A stretch of DNA of 64,000 bases from Luteibacter anthropi (GCF_011759365.1 NZ_JAARLZ010000005.1:356255-420254); one strand, 5' to 3'; shown: positions 37,727-50,089, counted from the stretch's first letter. Program-made: numbers and translations. Notes: generated by a model not told the origin, from the sequence alone.

Positions 37727-39621
37727 GCGTTGTCTCCGTTCTCATTGCGTCGTAGCGGCACAACGTTGTCGCTCTGCGGCTCGGTCCAGCGGAAGGACGG
37801 CAGCAGCTGCGACACGCAGCGGCGCAGGGTATCTTCATCGAACTGCGCCACCGCCTCTTCGGCACGGGCCAGCTGGGTCTGCAACAGGTCCCACGACACC
37901 TGCCGGTGCTGGGCCTGGAAAATCTTGGCGTGCGTCGTGCTGGTGTAGTTTTCGAGGGGGTGGAACAGTTCCTCGAAGAGCTTCTCACCTGAGCGCAAAC
38001 CGGTGTACACGATCTGGATGTCCGAACCCGGACGCTTGCCCGCCAGACGGATCATCTGCTCGGCCAGGTCGCGGATCTTCACCGGATCGCCCATGTCGAG
38101 CGCGAAGATCTCGCCACCCTTGCCGAGGCTCGCCGCCTGCAGGATCAGCTGACAGGCTTCGGGAATCGTCATGAAGTAGCGCGATATCTCCGGATGGGTG
38201 ATCGTCACCGGACCGCCCTGGCGGATCTGCCTGCGGAACAGCGGCACCACCGAGCCGGCCGAGTCGAGTACGTTACCGAAGCGGACCGTAATGAAACGTG
38301 TAGACGTATGCGCGGCGAGGTTCTGGCACCAGATCTCCGCCATGCGCTTGCAGGCACCCATGACCGAGGTCGGGTTGACCGCCTTGTCGGTGGAAATCAG
38401 CACGAAGGATTCGACACCGCAGCGCACGGCCGCATTGGCCACCACGCGGGTACCGAGCACGTTGTTGCGGAAGGCCTCACGCAGCTGCCCCTGGAGCATC
38501 GGCACATGCTTGTAGGCCGACGCATGGAACACGATCTGCGGCTGGGTTTCCTCGAACAGGCGGTTGATCGCCACCGCCTCGCGGGCATCCGCCAGCACGC
38601 CGTTGAAGATGAGCTCTGGATAGGCCGAGGTCAGTTCCTGGCCGATCCGGTAGAGGTTGTACTCGGACATCTCCACCACGGTCAGCGACTGGGCGCCGAG
38701 CCGGGCAACCTGGCGACAGAGCTCGGAACCGATCGAACCACCACCGCCGGTCACCAGGACGCGGCGGCCGCTGACGTTCTCGCGGATAGCCGTCCAGTCC
38801 AGCTCGACCGCATCGCGACCCAGCAGATCCTCGATGGCCACTTCCTTGATCTCGTTGAACTGGGCGCGACCGGCCACGACGTCTTCGAGACGCGGAACCG
38901 TGCGGAACGGCAGGCCCGTGCTTTCGCAATACGAGACGATCCGGCGCATCTGCGCCGTGCTGGCACCGGGTACCGCGATGAGCAGCATCTGCACTGCCAC
39001 GGCCCGCGACAGTTCGGCGAGCTGGTCGACCGTACCCAGTACCGGAACACCACCGATCTGCGCGCCACGAAGGGCCGTGTTGTCGTCCACGAAACCGATC
39101 ACGCTGTAACGGCTGTCGCGGCGAAGATCGCGCGCCAGCGCATCGCCTGCGCGATCCGCGCCCACGATAAGCACCCGCTTGGTCGGGGTGGACTGGAACA
39201 GGTCGATGCGGCTGTCCTTCCAGAAGCGGTAGCTCAGGCGAGGAAGGCCCAGCAGTACGACTAGCACCACCGGATACACCAGCAGCACCGAGCGCGGCAC
39301 ACCGTCGAGCCGCGAATACATGACCATGGCCAGGCCGATGATCAGCGAGCCGATCACCGTGGCACGGATGATGTTCCACAGGTCGGGCAGGCTCGCAAAC
39401 CGCCATACGCCCTTATAGAGCCCCGTCCAGTTGAACACCGCGCCCTGCACCAGAAGCACGATGGGAAATTCCATCGGCAGGTAGGTGACCGGCTCCAGCG
39501 ACGGCATCAGGGCATAGCGCAACGATTTGGCGATCCACCAGGCGAGCGCGGCCATGGCCAGGTCGTGGGCGACCACGGCGGTACGCGGGTGGATGATGCC
39601 GATGAACTTACGCAGAAACAT
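37723..39621 (-). CDS. CapD/WbpM-type membrane NDP-sugar 4,6-dehydratase
   Basis: A 632-aa polysaccharide-biosynthesis protein. The N-terminal part has four membrane helices (about 15-130), then a CoA-binding-like Rossmann region (about 140-270; KRVLIVGADRAGDALARDLR). The extended-SDR catalytic domain starts near 285 with VLVTGGGGSIGSE and contains FHASAYKHVPMLQ and STDKAVNPTSVMGACKRMAE. It likely makes UDP-4-keto-6-deoxy-sugars as a first step to rare amino sugars of surface glycans. It overlaps the transferase gene before it by 14 bp and galU after it by 4 bp. Confidence 0.93.
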   Translation of the reverse strand: MFLRKFIGIIHPRTAVVAHDLAMAALAWWIAKSLRYALMPSLEPVTYLPMEFPIVLLVQGAVFNWTGLYKGVWRFASLPDLWNIIRATVIGSLIIGLAMVMYSRLDGVPRSVLLVYPVVLVVLLGLPRLSYRFWKDSRIDLFQSTPTKRVLIVGADRAGDALARDLRRDSRYSVIGFVDDNTALRGAQIGGVPVLGTVDQLAELSRAVAVQMLLIAVPGASTAQMRRIVSYCESTGLPFRTVPRLEDVVAGRAQFNEIKEVAIEDLLGRDAVELDWTAIRENVSGRRVLVTGGGGSIGSELCRQVARLGAQSLTVVEMSEYNLYRIGQELTSAYPELIFNGVLADAREAVAINRLFEETQPQIVFHASAYKHVPMLQGQLREAFRNNVLGTRVVANAAVRCGVESFVLISTDKAVNPTSVMGACKRMAEIWCQNLAAHTSTRFITVRFGNVLDSAGSVVPLFRRQIRQGGPVTITHPEISRYFMTIPEACQLILQAASLGKGGEIFALDMGDPVKIRDLAEQMIRLAGKRPGSDIQIVYTGLRSGEKLFEELFHPLENYTSTTHAKIFQAQHRQVSWDLLQTQLARAEEAVAQFDEDTLRRCVSQLLPSFRWTEPQSDNVVPLRRNENGDNA

Positions 39622-40645
39622 GTCGCTCCCTTCGACGCAAGCAATAACGCTTGCCAGTACGCCAGACCGCTGCCCCTACCACATACGTTGCCACGAAACA
39701 CAAGGGCCCCGCCTCGGGCAGGCGGAACGCGATCCATGCGACGGGAACGCAGACGAGAACGTTCCATGCCAGGTAGCCTGCGGCCACCCGCCGGTGGGAC
39801 GAACCCCGTCTCACGAGCCACTGATAGAGGTGCTCGCGGTGCGGAGTGTACCAGCGCGCACCACGAAGCATTCGCACGAGCAGCGTCAAGGTGGCGTCGA
39901 TGACGAAGGCCGACGAGAACACCAGGGCGGGCCACAGCAAGTTCGTACGACATGCCCAGAGCATCGCGGACATCGCGAAAACAAAGAGGCCCAGGGTGCC
40001 GCTGCCCACGTCACCCATGAAAATACGGGCTGGCGACCGGTTGAACCACCAGAATCCTGCGGATGCCGCCGTCATGGCCAGGCCGGCCCCCGCAAGCGCC
40101 TGGGATCCGGCACTCCAGGCCAGGGCCGCGCTGGCGGCACCAAAGAACATCGCCTGCTGGGCCGCCAGCTCGTTGATGCCATCCATGAAGTTATGCAGGT
40201 TGATGCACCAGACACCCGCCAGCAGCAGGGGCAGCGCCCACCAGAGGCTGGTCGTCGTCGCGGCCACGGCCACACATAGAAGCAGAGTGGCGGCCAGCTG
40301 GATGAACAGACGGGGCCGGATCGGCAGCGAACCGTGGTCGTCGAGCCAGCCGATGGCGGCGACAGCCACCGTGGCCACCGTGAATGCGGCTACCACCGGG
40401 CCACCCGGCGACATGGGAAGCAGCAGAAGTGCTGCCGGCATGCCCACCAGCGCACCCAGGACGATACCGATACCACCACCACGCGGCGTGGGAATGGAGT
40501 GCGAGCGACGACGCCCCGGGGTATCGAGCATGCCCCGCCGCTGCGCGTAGGCAATGGCGGCACGGACGCAAAGGAAGGAAACGATGAAGGCAATGGCCGT
40601 ACAGCCGGCCAGGGTCTGTACCCCATCCATGACCGGCAGCGTCAT
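39608..40645 (-). CDS. WecA/MraY-family polyprenyl-phosphate sugar-1-phosphate transferase
   Basis: A 345-aa integral membrane enzyme (about ten helices) of the WecA/TagO/WbpL group. It would attach a HexNAc-1-phosphate to undecaprenyl phosphate and so start surface-glycan synthesis. Diagnostic loops are HSIPTPRGGGIGIVLG, NLHNFMDGINELAAQ (DGI motif), RIFMGDVGSGTLG and TPHREHLYQWLVRRGSSHRR. The ATG at 40645 overlaps the lapB stop as ATGA, which fixes the start. The next gene is the CapD-like dehydratase, a combination typical of O-antigen or capsule initiation. Confidence 0.92.
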   Translation of the reverse strand: MTLPVMDGVQTLAGCTAIAFIVSFLCVRAAIAYAQRRGMLDTPGRRRSHSIPTPRGGGIGIVLGALVGMPAALLLLPMSPGGPVVAAFTVATVAVAAIGWLDDHGSLPIRPRLFIQLAATLLLCVAVAATTTSLWWALPLLLAGVWCINLHNFMDGINELAAQQAMFFGAASAALAWSAGSQALAGAGLAMTAASAGFWWFNRSPARIFMGDVGSGTLGLFVFAMSAMLWACRTNLLWPALVFSSAFVIDATLTLLVRMLRGARWYTPHREHLYQWLVRRGSSHRRVAAGYLAWNVLVCVPVAWIAFRLPEAGPLCFVATYVVGAAVWRTGKRYCLRRRERHVSA

Positions 40646-41814
40646 TCGTTGGCCACACCGTGGATGGGACGAACCGTGCCCCAGTTCTTGCAGCTCGGGC
40701 ACTGCCAGTGATGGGCCTTTGCACCGAAACCGCAGCGACTGCACCGGTACATGGCCTGCCCTTCCAGCAGCTTGCGGGTCAGGTCGCGGAGGATCAGGTA
40801 ATTTTCGCGGGCTTCGCCGGACACCTTGTCCATGGTGGCATCGATGAGCGCCATGAGACCACGGACGGAGGGGCGCTTGCGCAGCTGGCCAGTGAGGAAG
40901 TCGATGGCCGTGCGCTCACCGTCCCTGCCCTCGTAGAGTCGCGTCAGCGCCAGTACCGGCGAAATGCCGTGATAGCGTTGCATGATCTCGCGCAGGAAGT
41001 CCTCCGCGCGATCCATCTGCTGTGAGCGCGAATAGCAAATGAGCAGTGGTGGCAGGATTTCGGGCACGAAAGCGATGTCGGCGGCAATGGCCGCCTCGTA
41101 GGAGGCAATGGCCGCCGGCATGTCGTCGTCTTCGGCCGAAAGCCGGCCGGCGATCATGTGGGCACGCACGCAATCCGCCTGGCAGGAAAAAGCCTCGCGC
41201 ACATAGTCACGGGCTTCCGTACGCGCGCCGTGCAGACGCGATTGCTCGGCCAGCTCGCAATAGAACTGGGCGATCATGGCCGACTCGTCTTCGCCGGTCA
41301 TGGCCTCCATGCGGCGCGCATGGTCGATGGCTTTGTGCCATTCGCGCTCGTGCTGGTAGATCGCAATCAGATGGCGCAAGGCCGACGGTGCCAGGGCGTC
41401 CATCGCGACGAGATCGGAGAACAGCGTCTCTGCGCGATCAAGCAAACCTGCGCGCATATAGTCTTCGCCCAGTTCAAGCAGGGCGATGGTCTTCATTTCG
41501 TCGGACAGCCCCTGTCGCGAGACCAGGTGCTGGTGAACGCGGATGGCGCGGTCTACCTCACCACGCTTGCGGAACAGGTTGCCCAGCGCGAGATGGGTTT
41601 CCACCGTATCGCGGTTGTATTCGGCCAGGCGCAGGAATACCTCGAGCGCCTTGTCCTGCTCCTCGTTGAGCAGGTAGTTCAGGCCACGAAAGTAATCGGA
41701 GGAAAGCTCGTTGACCCGCTCACCGGAACGCCGCGTATGCGTGCGACGGGCAAACCACCAGCCGGAAACAAAGGCCAGCGGGGGTATCAGCGCCAGCAGC
41801 CAGATAGGATTCAT
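40642..41814 (-). CDS. lapB: Lipopolysaccharide assembly protein B
   Basis: A 390-aa inner-membrane-anchored regulator (YciM). It has an N-terminal membrane helix (residues 1-19, IWLLALIPPLAFVSGWWFA), a chain of TPR repeats (about 35-345) and a C-terminal rubredoxin-like metal site with CSRCGFGAKAHHWQCPSC. In E. coli it acts with FtsH to control LpxC turnover and so lipopolysaccharide synthesis. The ATG overlaps the lapA stop and the end overlaps the glycosyl-1-phosphate transferase start, giving a continuous chain of coupled genes. Confidence 0.96.
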   Translation of the reverse strand: MNPIWLLALIPPLAFVSGWWFARRTHTRRSGERVNELSSDYFRGLNYLLNEEQDKALEVFLRLAEYNRDTVETHLALGNLFRKRGEVDRAIRVHQHLVSRQGLSDEMKTIALLELGEDYMRAGLLDRAETLFSDLVAMDALAPSALRHLIAIYQHEREWHKAIDHARRMEAMTGEDESAMIAQFYCELAEQSRLHGARTEARDYVREAFSCQADCVRAHMIAGRLSAEDDDMPAAIASYEAAIAADIAFVPEILPPLLICYSRSQQMDRAEDFLREIMQRYHGISPVLALTRLYEGRDGERTAIDFLTGQLRKRPSVRGLMALIDATMDKVSGEARENYLILRDLTRKLLEGQAMYRCSRCGFGAKAHHWQCPSCKNWGTVRPIHGVANE

Positions 41815-42071
41815 GCGGACGTCGCGCTGCCTGCCTTGCGGTCACCCAGTGCACGAGGGCGCCTGCGCTGATGGGCGAAGGACGTACCCACCCATGCGGT
41901 GATGCCCCCCAGTATCCAGCCGATCAGCAGGGCCACCAGCATGGCGGCACCCTTCGGGAGGGAGGCGCGTGCGAAACCGAAATCGAAGGGAACGAGGTCG
42001 GCATTGAGCGCGCCGAAAACGATGCCGGCGGCGACGAACAGCAGCAGAAGGATGATGGCGATCAGACGCAT
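41811..42071 (-). CDS. lapA: LapA domain protein (DUF1049)
   Basis: An 86-aa inner-membrane protein with two hydrophobic helices (about 3-23 and 43-65), separated by NADLVPFDFGFARASLP, the usual LapA spacer. It partners LapB in lipopolysaccharide assembly control. The C-terminal tail is basic (AHQRRRPRALGDRKAG). It is first in the lapA-lapB-glycan chain; the 100-bp gap to ihfB holds its promoter and the ihfB terminator. Confidence 0.93.
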   Translation of the reverse strand: MRLIAIILLLLFVAAGIVFGALNADLVPFDFGFARASLPKGAAMLVALLIGWILGGITAWVGTSFAHQRRRPRALGDRKAGSATSA

Positions 42072-42180
42072 CCGGCGACTGTACCCGAATCATGAATGGC
42101 GTGGTGTGCCGCGATTACGATTTCGTACAGGTTGACAAGGCCTGTTTACGGCAATGGATGGGCCATGGCCCACAGGGACA

Positions 42181-42195
42181 TAAAAAAACGCCGCG

Positions 42196-42209
<14 letters not shown>
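42181..42209 (-). terminator. Terminator of ihfB, overlapping its stop codon
   Basis: On the minus strand a 9-bp perfect stem ACGCCGCGT/ACGCGGCGT (42188-42209) with a 4-nt loop is followed by seven Ts. The ihfB stop codon (42196-42198) is at the loop and stem edge. Confidence 0.9.
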
Positions 42210-42498
<289 letters not shown>

Positions 42499-42550
42499 GG
42501 GTCCCCTGTTTTCTTCTTTAAAGCTGAGGCTCGAGACTTGGATCTTGCAT

Positions 42551-42578
42551 GAAGAGGGGCGGCGAACCGCCCCTCTTC
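42551..42578 (-). terminator. UUCG-capped hairpin after rpsA
   Basis: A perfect 12-bp stem GAAGAGGGGCGG/CCGCCCCTCTTC with a TTCG tetraloop on the minus strand, 15 bp after the rpsA stop. No T-tract follows, so it may be an RNA 3' end stabiliser or a processing signal between rpsA and ihfB rather than a classic terminator. Confidence 0.65.
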
Positions 42579-42593
42579 CGACGATCAGGCCAG

Positions 42594-44267
<1,674 letters not shown>

Positions 44268-44433
44268 GTTGATTCCAGGGTTATGAAAGGTCGTACCCGG
44301 CGCAGGCGTGCTTCTTGAACGCTAGCGGTCAGGGGACCCACCGGTTGTGGGTGCTCAGGGGAGATATCAAGTGTGCCCCCCGGCACCGTTGCCAAGAACC
44401 CATGCGCACTGCATGGGCGTTGTGCCGGACGCG

Positions 44434-45114
44434 TCAGGGACGCACCACGGCGAAAACCTTTGCCACCACCACCTCGATGGGCATGCCAGTGGTATCGACC
44501 ACCACAGCGCCCTCGGCGGGCTTCAGCGGGGCGACCGCCCGCGACGCGTCACGCTCGTCGCGCGCCTCGATCTCTCGCTGAAGGCCTGCAAGTGTAACGC
44601 TTAGACCCTTATCCTTCAACTGCTTATAGCGCCTTTTAGCCCGTTCGGCCGCGCTGGCGGTCAGGAATACCTTGTGGGCGGCGTCCGGGAAGATCACCGT
44701 ACCCATGTCCCGGCCATCGGCGACCAGGCCGGGGGCCTTGCGAAAACCCAGCTGGAGGTCGACCAGGGCCTGGCGGACGGAGGGGATGACGGCAATGGCC
44801 GAAGCGGCCGCCCCGGCGGTCTCGGTGCGCAGTTCGTCCGTGGCATCGTGGCCGTTCACCAGCACATGCGTCTCACCGCCGTCGGGACTGGCCTGGAAGC
44901 GGATCTTCACGGTCTGGGCGCAGCGGGTGACGGCGTCCACGTCGGAGAGGTCGATACCCTGCTCGCCTGCGGCGTAGCCCACTGCGCGGTACAGAGCCCC
45001 GGAATCGAGCAGGCGCCAGCCGAGCTTCTCGGCCACCAGGCGACTGATGGTGCCCTTGCCGGACCCGGAAGGCCCGTCGATGGTAAGGACGGGAACGACC
45101 GTCGGGTGGGCCAT
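44434..45114 (-). CDS. cmk: Cytidylate kinase
   Basis: A 226-aa kinase that phosphorylates CMP and dCMP. The P-loop is [11 protein letters not shown] (residues 13-23), followed by [29 protein letters not shown] and [13 protein letters not shown]. The ATG at 45114 with GAGG upstream gives normal length; the frame reads open further upstream through a REP-rich region and that part is not coding. A weak hairpin (44399-44417) lies between cmk and rpsA. Confidence 0.96.
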   Translation of the reverse strand: MAHPTVVPVLTIDGPSGSGKGTISRLVAEKLGWRLLDSGALYRAVGYAAGEQGIDLSDVDAVTRCAQTVKIRFQASPDGGETHVLVNGHDATDELRTETAGAAASAIAVIPSVRQALVDLQLGFRKAPGLVADGRDMGTVIFPDAAHKVFLTASAAERAKRRYKQLKDKGLSVTLAGLQREIEARDERDASRAVAPLKPAEGAVVVDTTGMPIEVVVAKVFAVVRP

Positions 45115-45246
45115 GGGGAATACCTCGCTCGGGAAACCCGCATCATATCGTCGTGGACAGGTTCGGGAGGGCGTGGTAGCGGCCCTGGGGGCAGGCGCGG
45201 CCTTGTTACGGGGGCTTGCGGCGTGCGTGGATGTTCCGGCTTCGCC

Positions 45247-45367
45247 GGTCGCGCGCAGGCGCGCTCCTACAGGGTGGGGGCGGCGGCTCTGGGGGTGTCG
45301 CCACGGCCGGTCGCGCGCAGGCGCGCTCGGCGGCCCGGCTTGTGTAGGAGCGCGCCTGCGCGCGACC
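45247..45367. repeat. Three REP palindromes between cmk and treY
   Basis: Copies of the GTAGGAGCGCGCCTGCGCGCGACC element lie at 45247-45270 (reverse), 45309-45328 (reverse, shortened) and 45344-45367 (forward). They fill much of the 289-bp gap between cmk and the treY end, where no gene is visible. The same element forms a cluster near 63.2-63.8 kb. Confidence 0.9.
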
Positions 45368-45403
45368 GGCGAAGCCGAAAAACCCCACCCAATCCGGCCG
45401 CCC

Positions 45404-48010
45404 CTAACGCCCAGCCTCCCAGACCGCCACAGGCAACCCACCAAACACCGCGGCCGCCGGGACCACCCCGCCTTCCAGCTGGCCCTCGACCAATACCCCA
45501 CGCCATGCCCGCTCAGGCAGCGCGAGGGTCGTGCCCTCCCAGCATTCAACCGGAACCTCCGGCGTATCGGCCCCCGCCAGCCACGATGCCAGATGCCGCC
45601 CCACCGCCACGAACAGCATCCGTCCCCGATGCTCGCGAAGAAAGGCCAGTGCATGCCCCGCCCCGGGCCCCTGCGCCTCCACCGGGCGATACCCCCCTTG
45701 AGCGAACAGCGCCGGATGCGTCTTGCGCAGGCAGAGCAGCCGATGAATCACGGCCTGCTTGACCACCCCGTCATGCCACCCCGCCAGCGCATCGAGCGGC
45801 GACCCATTCCGCGCCATGGAACGTGAACGCGCCTCGAAATCCACTGGCCGCCGGTTGTCGGGGTCCACGAGACTGAAGTCCCAGTAGTCGGTGCCCTGGT
45901 AATGATCAGGCACGCCAGGCATCGTCAGCCGCAGCACGACCTGGGCCAACGCGTTCGCCACACCCGGCACCGCGATGTAACTGGCAAAAGCCCGCAACTC
46001 GGCCGCAGCCTCCCCCGAGAGCATCGCCCGGAGGAAGTCCTCGCAGGCGTCTTCATAGGGTTCGTTCGGCGACGTCCAGCGCGTCCAGCGCTTCGCCTCC
46101 CGCAAGGCCTTGCGCTGCCAGGTGGCGATGCGCGTGGCAAACGCCTCCAACCCGTCTTCGTCGCTCACTTCCAGGTCGAACGGCCACGCTCCCACCAGCA
46201 TCTGGTAGAGCATCAGCTCATCGGCGGCCGAAGGCGCCATGCGCCCCTCCGCCCGACGCCGGAACGCTTCGTGGCGCATGCGCCAGCGCTCCACGGTCGG
46301 CACCCAGCGTGCAGCCACTTCCGAAAGCACGGCCAGTCGGGCCCGGAGATCTTCGCCTCGCTTGTGATCGTGGGTCGCCGTGGTGAGCAAGGTATGGGGA
46401 AAGGTCTCCACCCGCTCGACCGCGAAACGATGAAAGGCCTCGACCGCTAGCGCGAGATGCGCCGCATCCACGCCCACCTCGTTGCGCGACAACAGGCGCC
46501 CATAGCGGTAGCCCGCCGTGTCTTCGACGGCCTTGGCGGCCACCGGCGAGGTCGCCTGCTGGAACACGGCGATGGCCCGCTCCCGCGCCCGGCGTACCGG
46601 GCCGGGTGGCAGGCTGCGCGGCGCTTCACCACCGAGCCACGTCGCGACCAGGTACAGCAGGTCCGCATCCTCTCCGCGCACCGTGCGCTGGGCGCCCTCC
46701 ACCGCCCGGGCGAAGACCGCCTCGTCGACGGCATCACGCCCCGCACCACCGACATAGGTGCGATACACGGGAAAATGCACCAGCAGTTCCACCAGCACAC
46801 GACGGATCGCCGCGAGGGATACATCCCGGGTCACCACGGAAGCCCTCGCCGAAGCGAACAAGGCACGGGCGGTACGCTCCAGCTCCGACTCGAAGCTGTC
46901 GACCAGGATCTGTCGCCGCGCGCGGACCGCCTGCGTGGCGAAGTCGGCACCGTCACCGGTCAGGCTGCGCCACAATCCACTGAGTGGCGCCTCGCCTTCC
47001 TCGTCGTGGAGCACGGCGGAGACCTGGTCCATGAATTCGTAACCCGTGGTGCCATCCACGCGCCAGTCGCTACGCAGGCTCTCTTCCTCGGCGAGGATCT
47101 TCTCCACGACGATATAGGCCGCATCATGCGGCGCGTCCTTTGGGCGCTGTGACCGCAACCGCTCGAAACGATGCCGCAACTGCCGGCAATAGCGGCGTGG
47201 ATCGGCCAGGCCATCCACGTGATCGCAGCGAACGCCGTCGATCAACCCTTCCGCATACAGCCGGAAAATCGTGCGGTGCGTGTCCTCGAACACCGCCGTG
47301 CGCTCGATGCGCAGGCCGACGAGATCATTGATATCGAAGAAGCGCCGGTAGTTCACCATGTCGCTGGCAAGCTTCCAGAATGCCAGGCGATAGTGCTGTT
47401 TCTCGATCAGTGCATGCAGCCGGGCGCGACCTTCGTCGTTACCGGGATCGTGCTGCGCCGGCGCATCGTCCGTCAGGTCGCGCACCGAGGCGGGCGACAG
47501 CGGAAGGTAATCGTCATACAGGCGCAGCATCCACTCGCCATGCCGGCGCACCAGATGCAGGTGACTTTCGCGAAGCGTCTGCTCGTATCCCGCACCCAGC
47601 ACGGGCAGCAGCAGTCGTCCACGCAGCAGTGGATCGGGCGACTGCCAGTCGATGTCGAAGTGTCCGGCGTAACGGCTGTCGCGGCCATGCCGCAGCACGT
47701 CCATCCACCACGCGTTCTCAGGACCGGTGCCCATGTGGTTGGGCACGATGTCCACCACGAGGCCCATGCCATGCTCGCGCAGCGCCCCAACGAGGCGACG
47801 CAAACCCTCTTCGCCACCTATTTCAGAACTGACTTCGTTGCAATCGACGACATCATAGCCATGCGTGGAACCCAGCCTTGCCCGCAGGATCGGCGATGCA
47901 TAAAGATGGCTCACACCCAGTCGCGCATAATACGGCACCACCTGCGCCGCATCGTCGAAGGTAAACCCCGCATGCAGTTGCAGACGCGCAAGGGACCTGG
48001 GCGGGCTCAC
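45404..48010 (-). CDS. treY: Malto-oligosyltrehalose synthase
   Basis: An 868-aa GH13 enzyme that turns the reducing end of maltodextrin into a trehalose unit; TreZ then releases trehalose. The N-terminal [20 protein letters not shown] and STHGYDVVD motifs are typical of TreY. The catalytic Asp is in [15 protein letters not shown] and the Glu region in [11 protein letters not shown], followed by GTTGYEFM. I chose the GTG at 48010, whose GTGA overlaps the malQ stop, over an in-frame start at 48043. It is the last gene of the seven-gene glucan operon. Confidence 0.94.
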   Translation of the reverse strand: MSPPRSLARLQLHAGFTFDDAAQVVPYYARLGVSHLYASPILRARLGSTHGYDVVDCNEVSSEIGGEEGLRRLVGALREHGMGLVVDIVPNHMGTGPENAWWMDVLRHGRDSRYAGHFDIDWQSPDPLLRGRLLLPVLGAGYEQTLRESHLHLVRRHGEWMLRLYDDYLPLSPASVRDLTDDAPAQHDPGNDEGRARLHALIEKQHYRLAFWKLASDMVNYRRFFDINDLVGLRIERTAVFEDTHRTIFRLYAEGLIDGVRCDHVDGLADPRRYCRQLRHRFERLRSQRPKDAPHDAAYIVVEKILAEEESLRSDWRVDGTTGYEFMDQVSAVLHDEEGEAPLSGLWRSLTGDGADFATQAVRARRQILVDSFESELERTARALFASARASVVTRDVSLAAIRRVLVELLVHFPVYRTYVGGAGRDAVDEAVFARAVEGAQRTVRGEDADLLYLVATWLGGEAPRSLPPGPVRRARERAIAVFQQATSPVAAKAVEDTAGYRYGRLLSRNEVGVDAAHLALAVEAFHRFAVERVETFPHTLLTTATHDHKRGEDLRARLAVLSEVAARWVPTVERWRMRHEAFRRRAEGRMAPSAADELMLYQMLVGAWPFDLEVSDEDGLEAFATRIATWQRKALREAKRWTRWTSPNEPYEDACEDFLRAMLSGEAAAELRAFASYIAVPGVANALAQVVLRLTMPGVPDHYQGTDYWDFSLVDPDNRRPVDFEARSRSMARNGSPLDALAGWHDGVVKQAVIHRLLCLRKTHPALFAQGGYRPVEAQGPGAGHALAFLREHRGRMLFVAVGRHLASWLAGADTPEVPVECWEGTTLALPERAWRGVLVEGQLEGGVVPAAAVFGGLPVAVWEAGR

Positions 48011-50085
48011 GTACGATTCCGTGTCTGGTCGATCGTCGCGCACACGGCATGGGCGATGGGTCCGTCGAACAGCCGCGCCGACGAATCGGGCATGCGTCGA
48101 CGCCAGTTCGGATGAATGGCATCCGTGGGGCCCGGCAGGTTGGGCTGTTCATGCAGGCCCAGCACATCCTCCACCGGAAAGATCGCCAGCGGGGCCGGCG
48201 TCTGCGCCACATGTTTCGCGGCAGCCACCACCACCGGTGAGATATCGTCCGGGGCCGGGGGGGCATCGGCGTTCCAGGCAGAACCCGATGCACACAAGGC
48301 ACTCCACAGGCGGTGTCTCTCGGTCTCGCGCTGTGCGGCCTCGTCCACGTCGGGATCATCGAGTCCGGTGCGCTTGCGCCATTCCACGTCGCGCCCGCTC
48401 CACCAGCCGGCTACCGTCGCGATATCATGCGTGCTCGTGGTGGCCATGGCGTTGTCCGACCATTCCTCCGGCGCGATGAAACCGCCATCGGCTGCGCGCT
48501 CGAACCACAGCACGCGGATACCGAGCACGTTCTTGTCGCCAATGCTCTTGCGGAAATCCGACGGTACGGTGCCCAGGTCTTCGCCGATGATGATGGCCCG
48601 ATGCAGGTGGGATTCCAGCGCAATCAGTCGCAGCAGGTCGTCCAGCGGGTAGCGCACATAAGCACCTTCGGTCGCCCCTGCCCCTTGCGGCACCATCCAC
48701 AATCGCTTCAGCCCCAGCACATGATCGATGCGCACGCCACCCGCGTAAGCCAGGGCCGCACGCAGCATGCCGATGAATCCGCGGAATCCTGATTCGCGCA
48801 GGCCGCGCGGAGAGAAGGTTGTCAGTCCCCAGTCCTGTCCCAACCGGTTCAACGCATCCGGTGGTGCTCCCACCGAAAGGCCATGGAAGACCTCTGCCTG
48901 ATGCGCCCAGGCGTGGCTTCCGCCCGCGTCGGCACCGACCGCAAGATCGGCCACGAGACCGATACCCATCCCCGCATCCCGCGCGGCCTTCTGTGCATCG
49001 GACAGCCCCTGCGCGGCCAGCCATTGCAGCCATGCATGGAAGGCCACCTCGCGCGAATGCTCGCGGGCAAACGCAGCGACCTCGGCACCCGCCGGGTCAC
49101 GAAACGCCTCCGGCCACCCCTGCCAGCCACCCGGCCGGCCATGCGCGGTGAAGTCCGCATGCAGGGCCTCGAAGCGGGCATGCCGCTCCAGTGGCTCGCC
49201 CTGTTCGCGGCGGAAGGCGGCGAACCGTTCGGAATGATTGAAGTCCACCGACGCCCATTCGTAGACCGATCGCAGGATCGTCATCCTGGCGCGCGCCGCG
49301 CGCGGCCAGTCGATCAGCTCCAGCCATTCCAGTTCGGCCAGTTCCTGCCGCAGGTTGTGCGTATCGATCACGGCGCGCACGGTCTGCTCGCCACTGGTCC
49401 GGACCGGATCGATATAAAGACTATTGAGGAACAGGCGGCTCGACGGAGCATACGGGCTGTAACGCTCCGGCGCGGCAGCGAACAAGGCATGCACGGGACT
49501 AATCGCCAGCGCATCGGCACCCTTCTCGGCAGCAGCCCGTACGCATAGCTCCAACGCGGTGAAATCGCCAAGGCCGCCGTCGCCGGGACGACGCAGCGCC
49601 GAAACCTGGGCGGCCATGCCCCAGGCACGACGCATGCGCGGGATCTCGCCGACACCCAGCGCCCGCGCCGGCGCAACGGCAACCGTCACGTCCTGCTCGT
49701 CCAGCAGCAAGGTGTAGTAGCCCGGCACCGCAGGTGCCGGAATGGATGCGCCGCCCGAAGCCACCTCCCCTTCTCCCACGGCAACATCGTCGGCACCGAT
49801 AAGTTTCCAGCGACGTCCGCGGGGCAGCGGCGGCAGGTGGATTTCGCCGGCCACGTCGGCCGTGACCAGCCGGGGCAGCGTACGCCCGCTACGCTCGCCC
49901 TCGATGCGATGCAGGCTCGCATCGATGTCGTCCTTCGTGTCGGCCGGCAGGCCCAGTGCCCGGAGCACGGCGCGCAAGGTGTCAGGGGGTGTCGTTCGGG
50001 GCCTGTCCAGCGCATCGCGCCAGTTCACGTCCACGCCCGCCTGTTCGGCAAGCAGGACCAGACGATCGTCCAGGGGGGCATTCAC
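48007..50085 (-). CDS. malQ: 4-alpha-glucanotransferase (amylomaltase)
   Basis: A 692-aa GH77 enzyme that moves alpha-1,4-glucan segments between chains, disproportionating maltodextrins. Motifs are YSPYAPSSRLFLNSLYID, the nucleophile region GGVRIDHVLGLKRLW, the acid/base region IIIGEDLGTVP and TTSTHDIATVAGWW. The N-terminal extension is a small helical/beta domain common in proteobacterial MalQ. The GTG at 50085 lies four bases after the treZ stop; upstream frame extension falls in treZ. In this operon it would recycle glucan fragments to feed TreY. Confidence 0.93.
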   Translation of the reverse strand: MNAPLDDRLVLLAEQAGVDVNWRDALDRPRTTPPDTLRAVLRALGLPADTKDDIDASLHRIEGERSGRTLPRLVTADVAGEIHLPPLPRGRRWKLIGADDVAVGEGEVASGGASIPAPAVPGYYTLLLDEQDVTVAVAPARALGVGEIPRMRRAWGMAAQVSALRRPGDGGLGDFTALELCVRAAAEKGADALAISPVHALFAAAPERYSPYAPSSRLFLNSLYIDPVRTSGEQTVRAVIDTHNLRQELAELEWLELIDWPRAARARMTILRSVYEWASVDFNHSERFAAFRREQGEPLERHARFEALHADFTAHGRPGGWQGWPEAFRDPAGAEVAAFAREHSREVAFHAWLQWLAAQGLSDAQKAARDAGMGIGLVADLAVGADAGGSHAWAHQAEVFHGLSVGAPPDALNRLGQDWGLTTFSPRGLRESGFRGFIGMLRAALAYAGGVRIDHVLGLKRLWMVPQGAGATEGAYVRYPLDDLLRLIALESHLHRAIIIGEDLGTVPSDFRKSIGDKNVLGIRVLWFERAADGGFIAPEEWSDNAMATTSTHDIATVAGWWSGRDVEWRKRTGLDDPDVDEAAQRETERHRLWSALCASGSAWNADAPPAPDDISPVVVAAAKHVAQTPAPLAIFPVEDVLGLHEQPNLPGPTDAIHPNWRRRMPDSSARLFDGPIAHAVCATIDQTRNRT

Positions 50086-50089
50086 GGCG

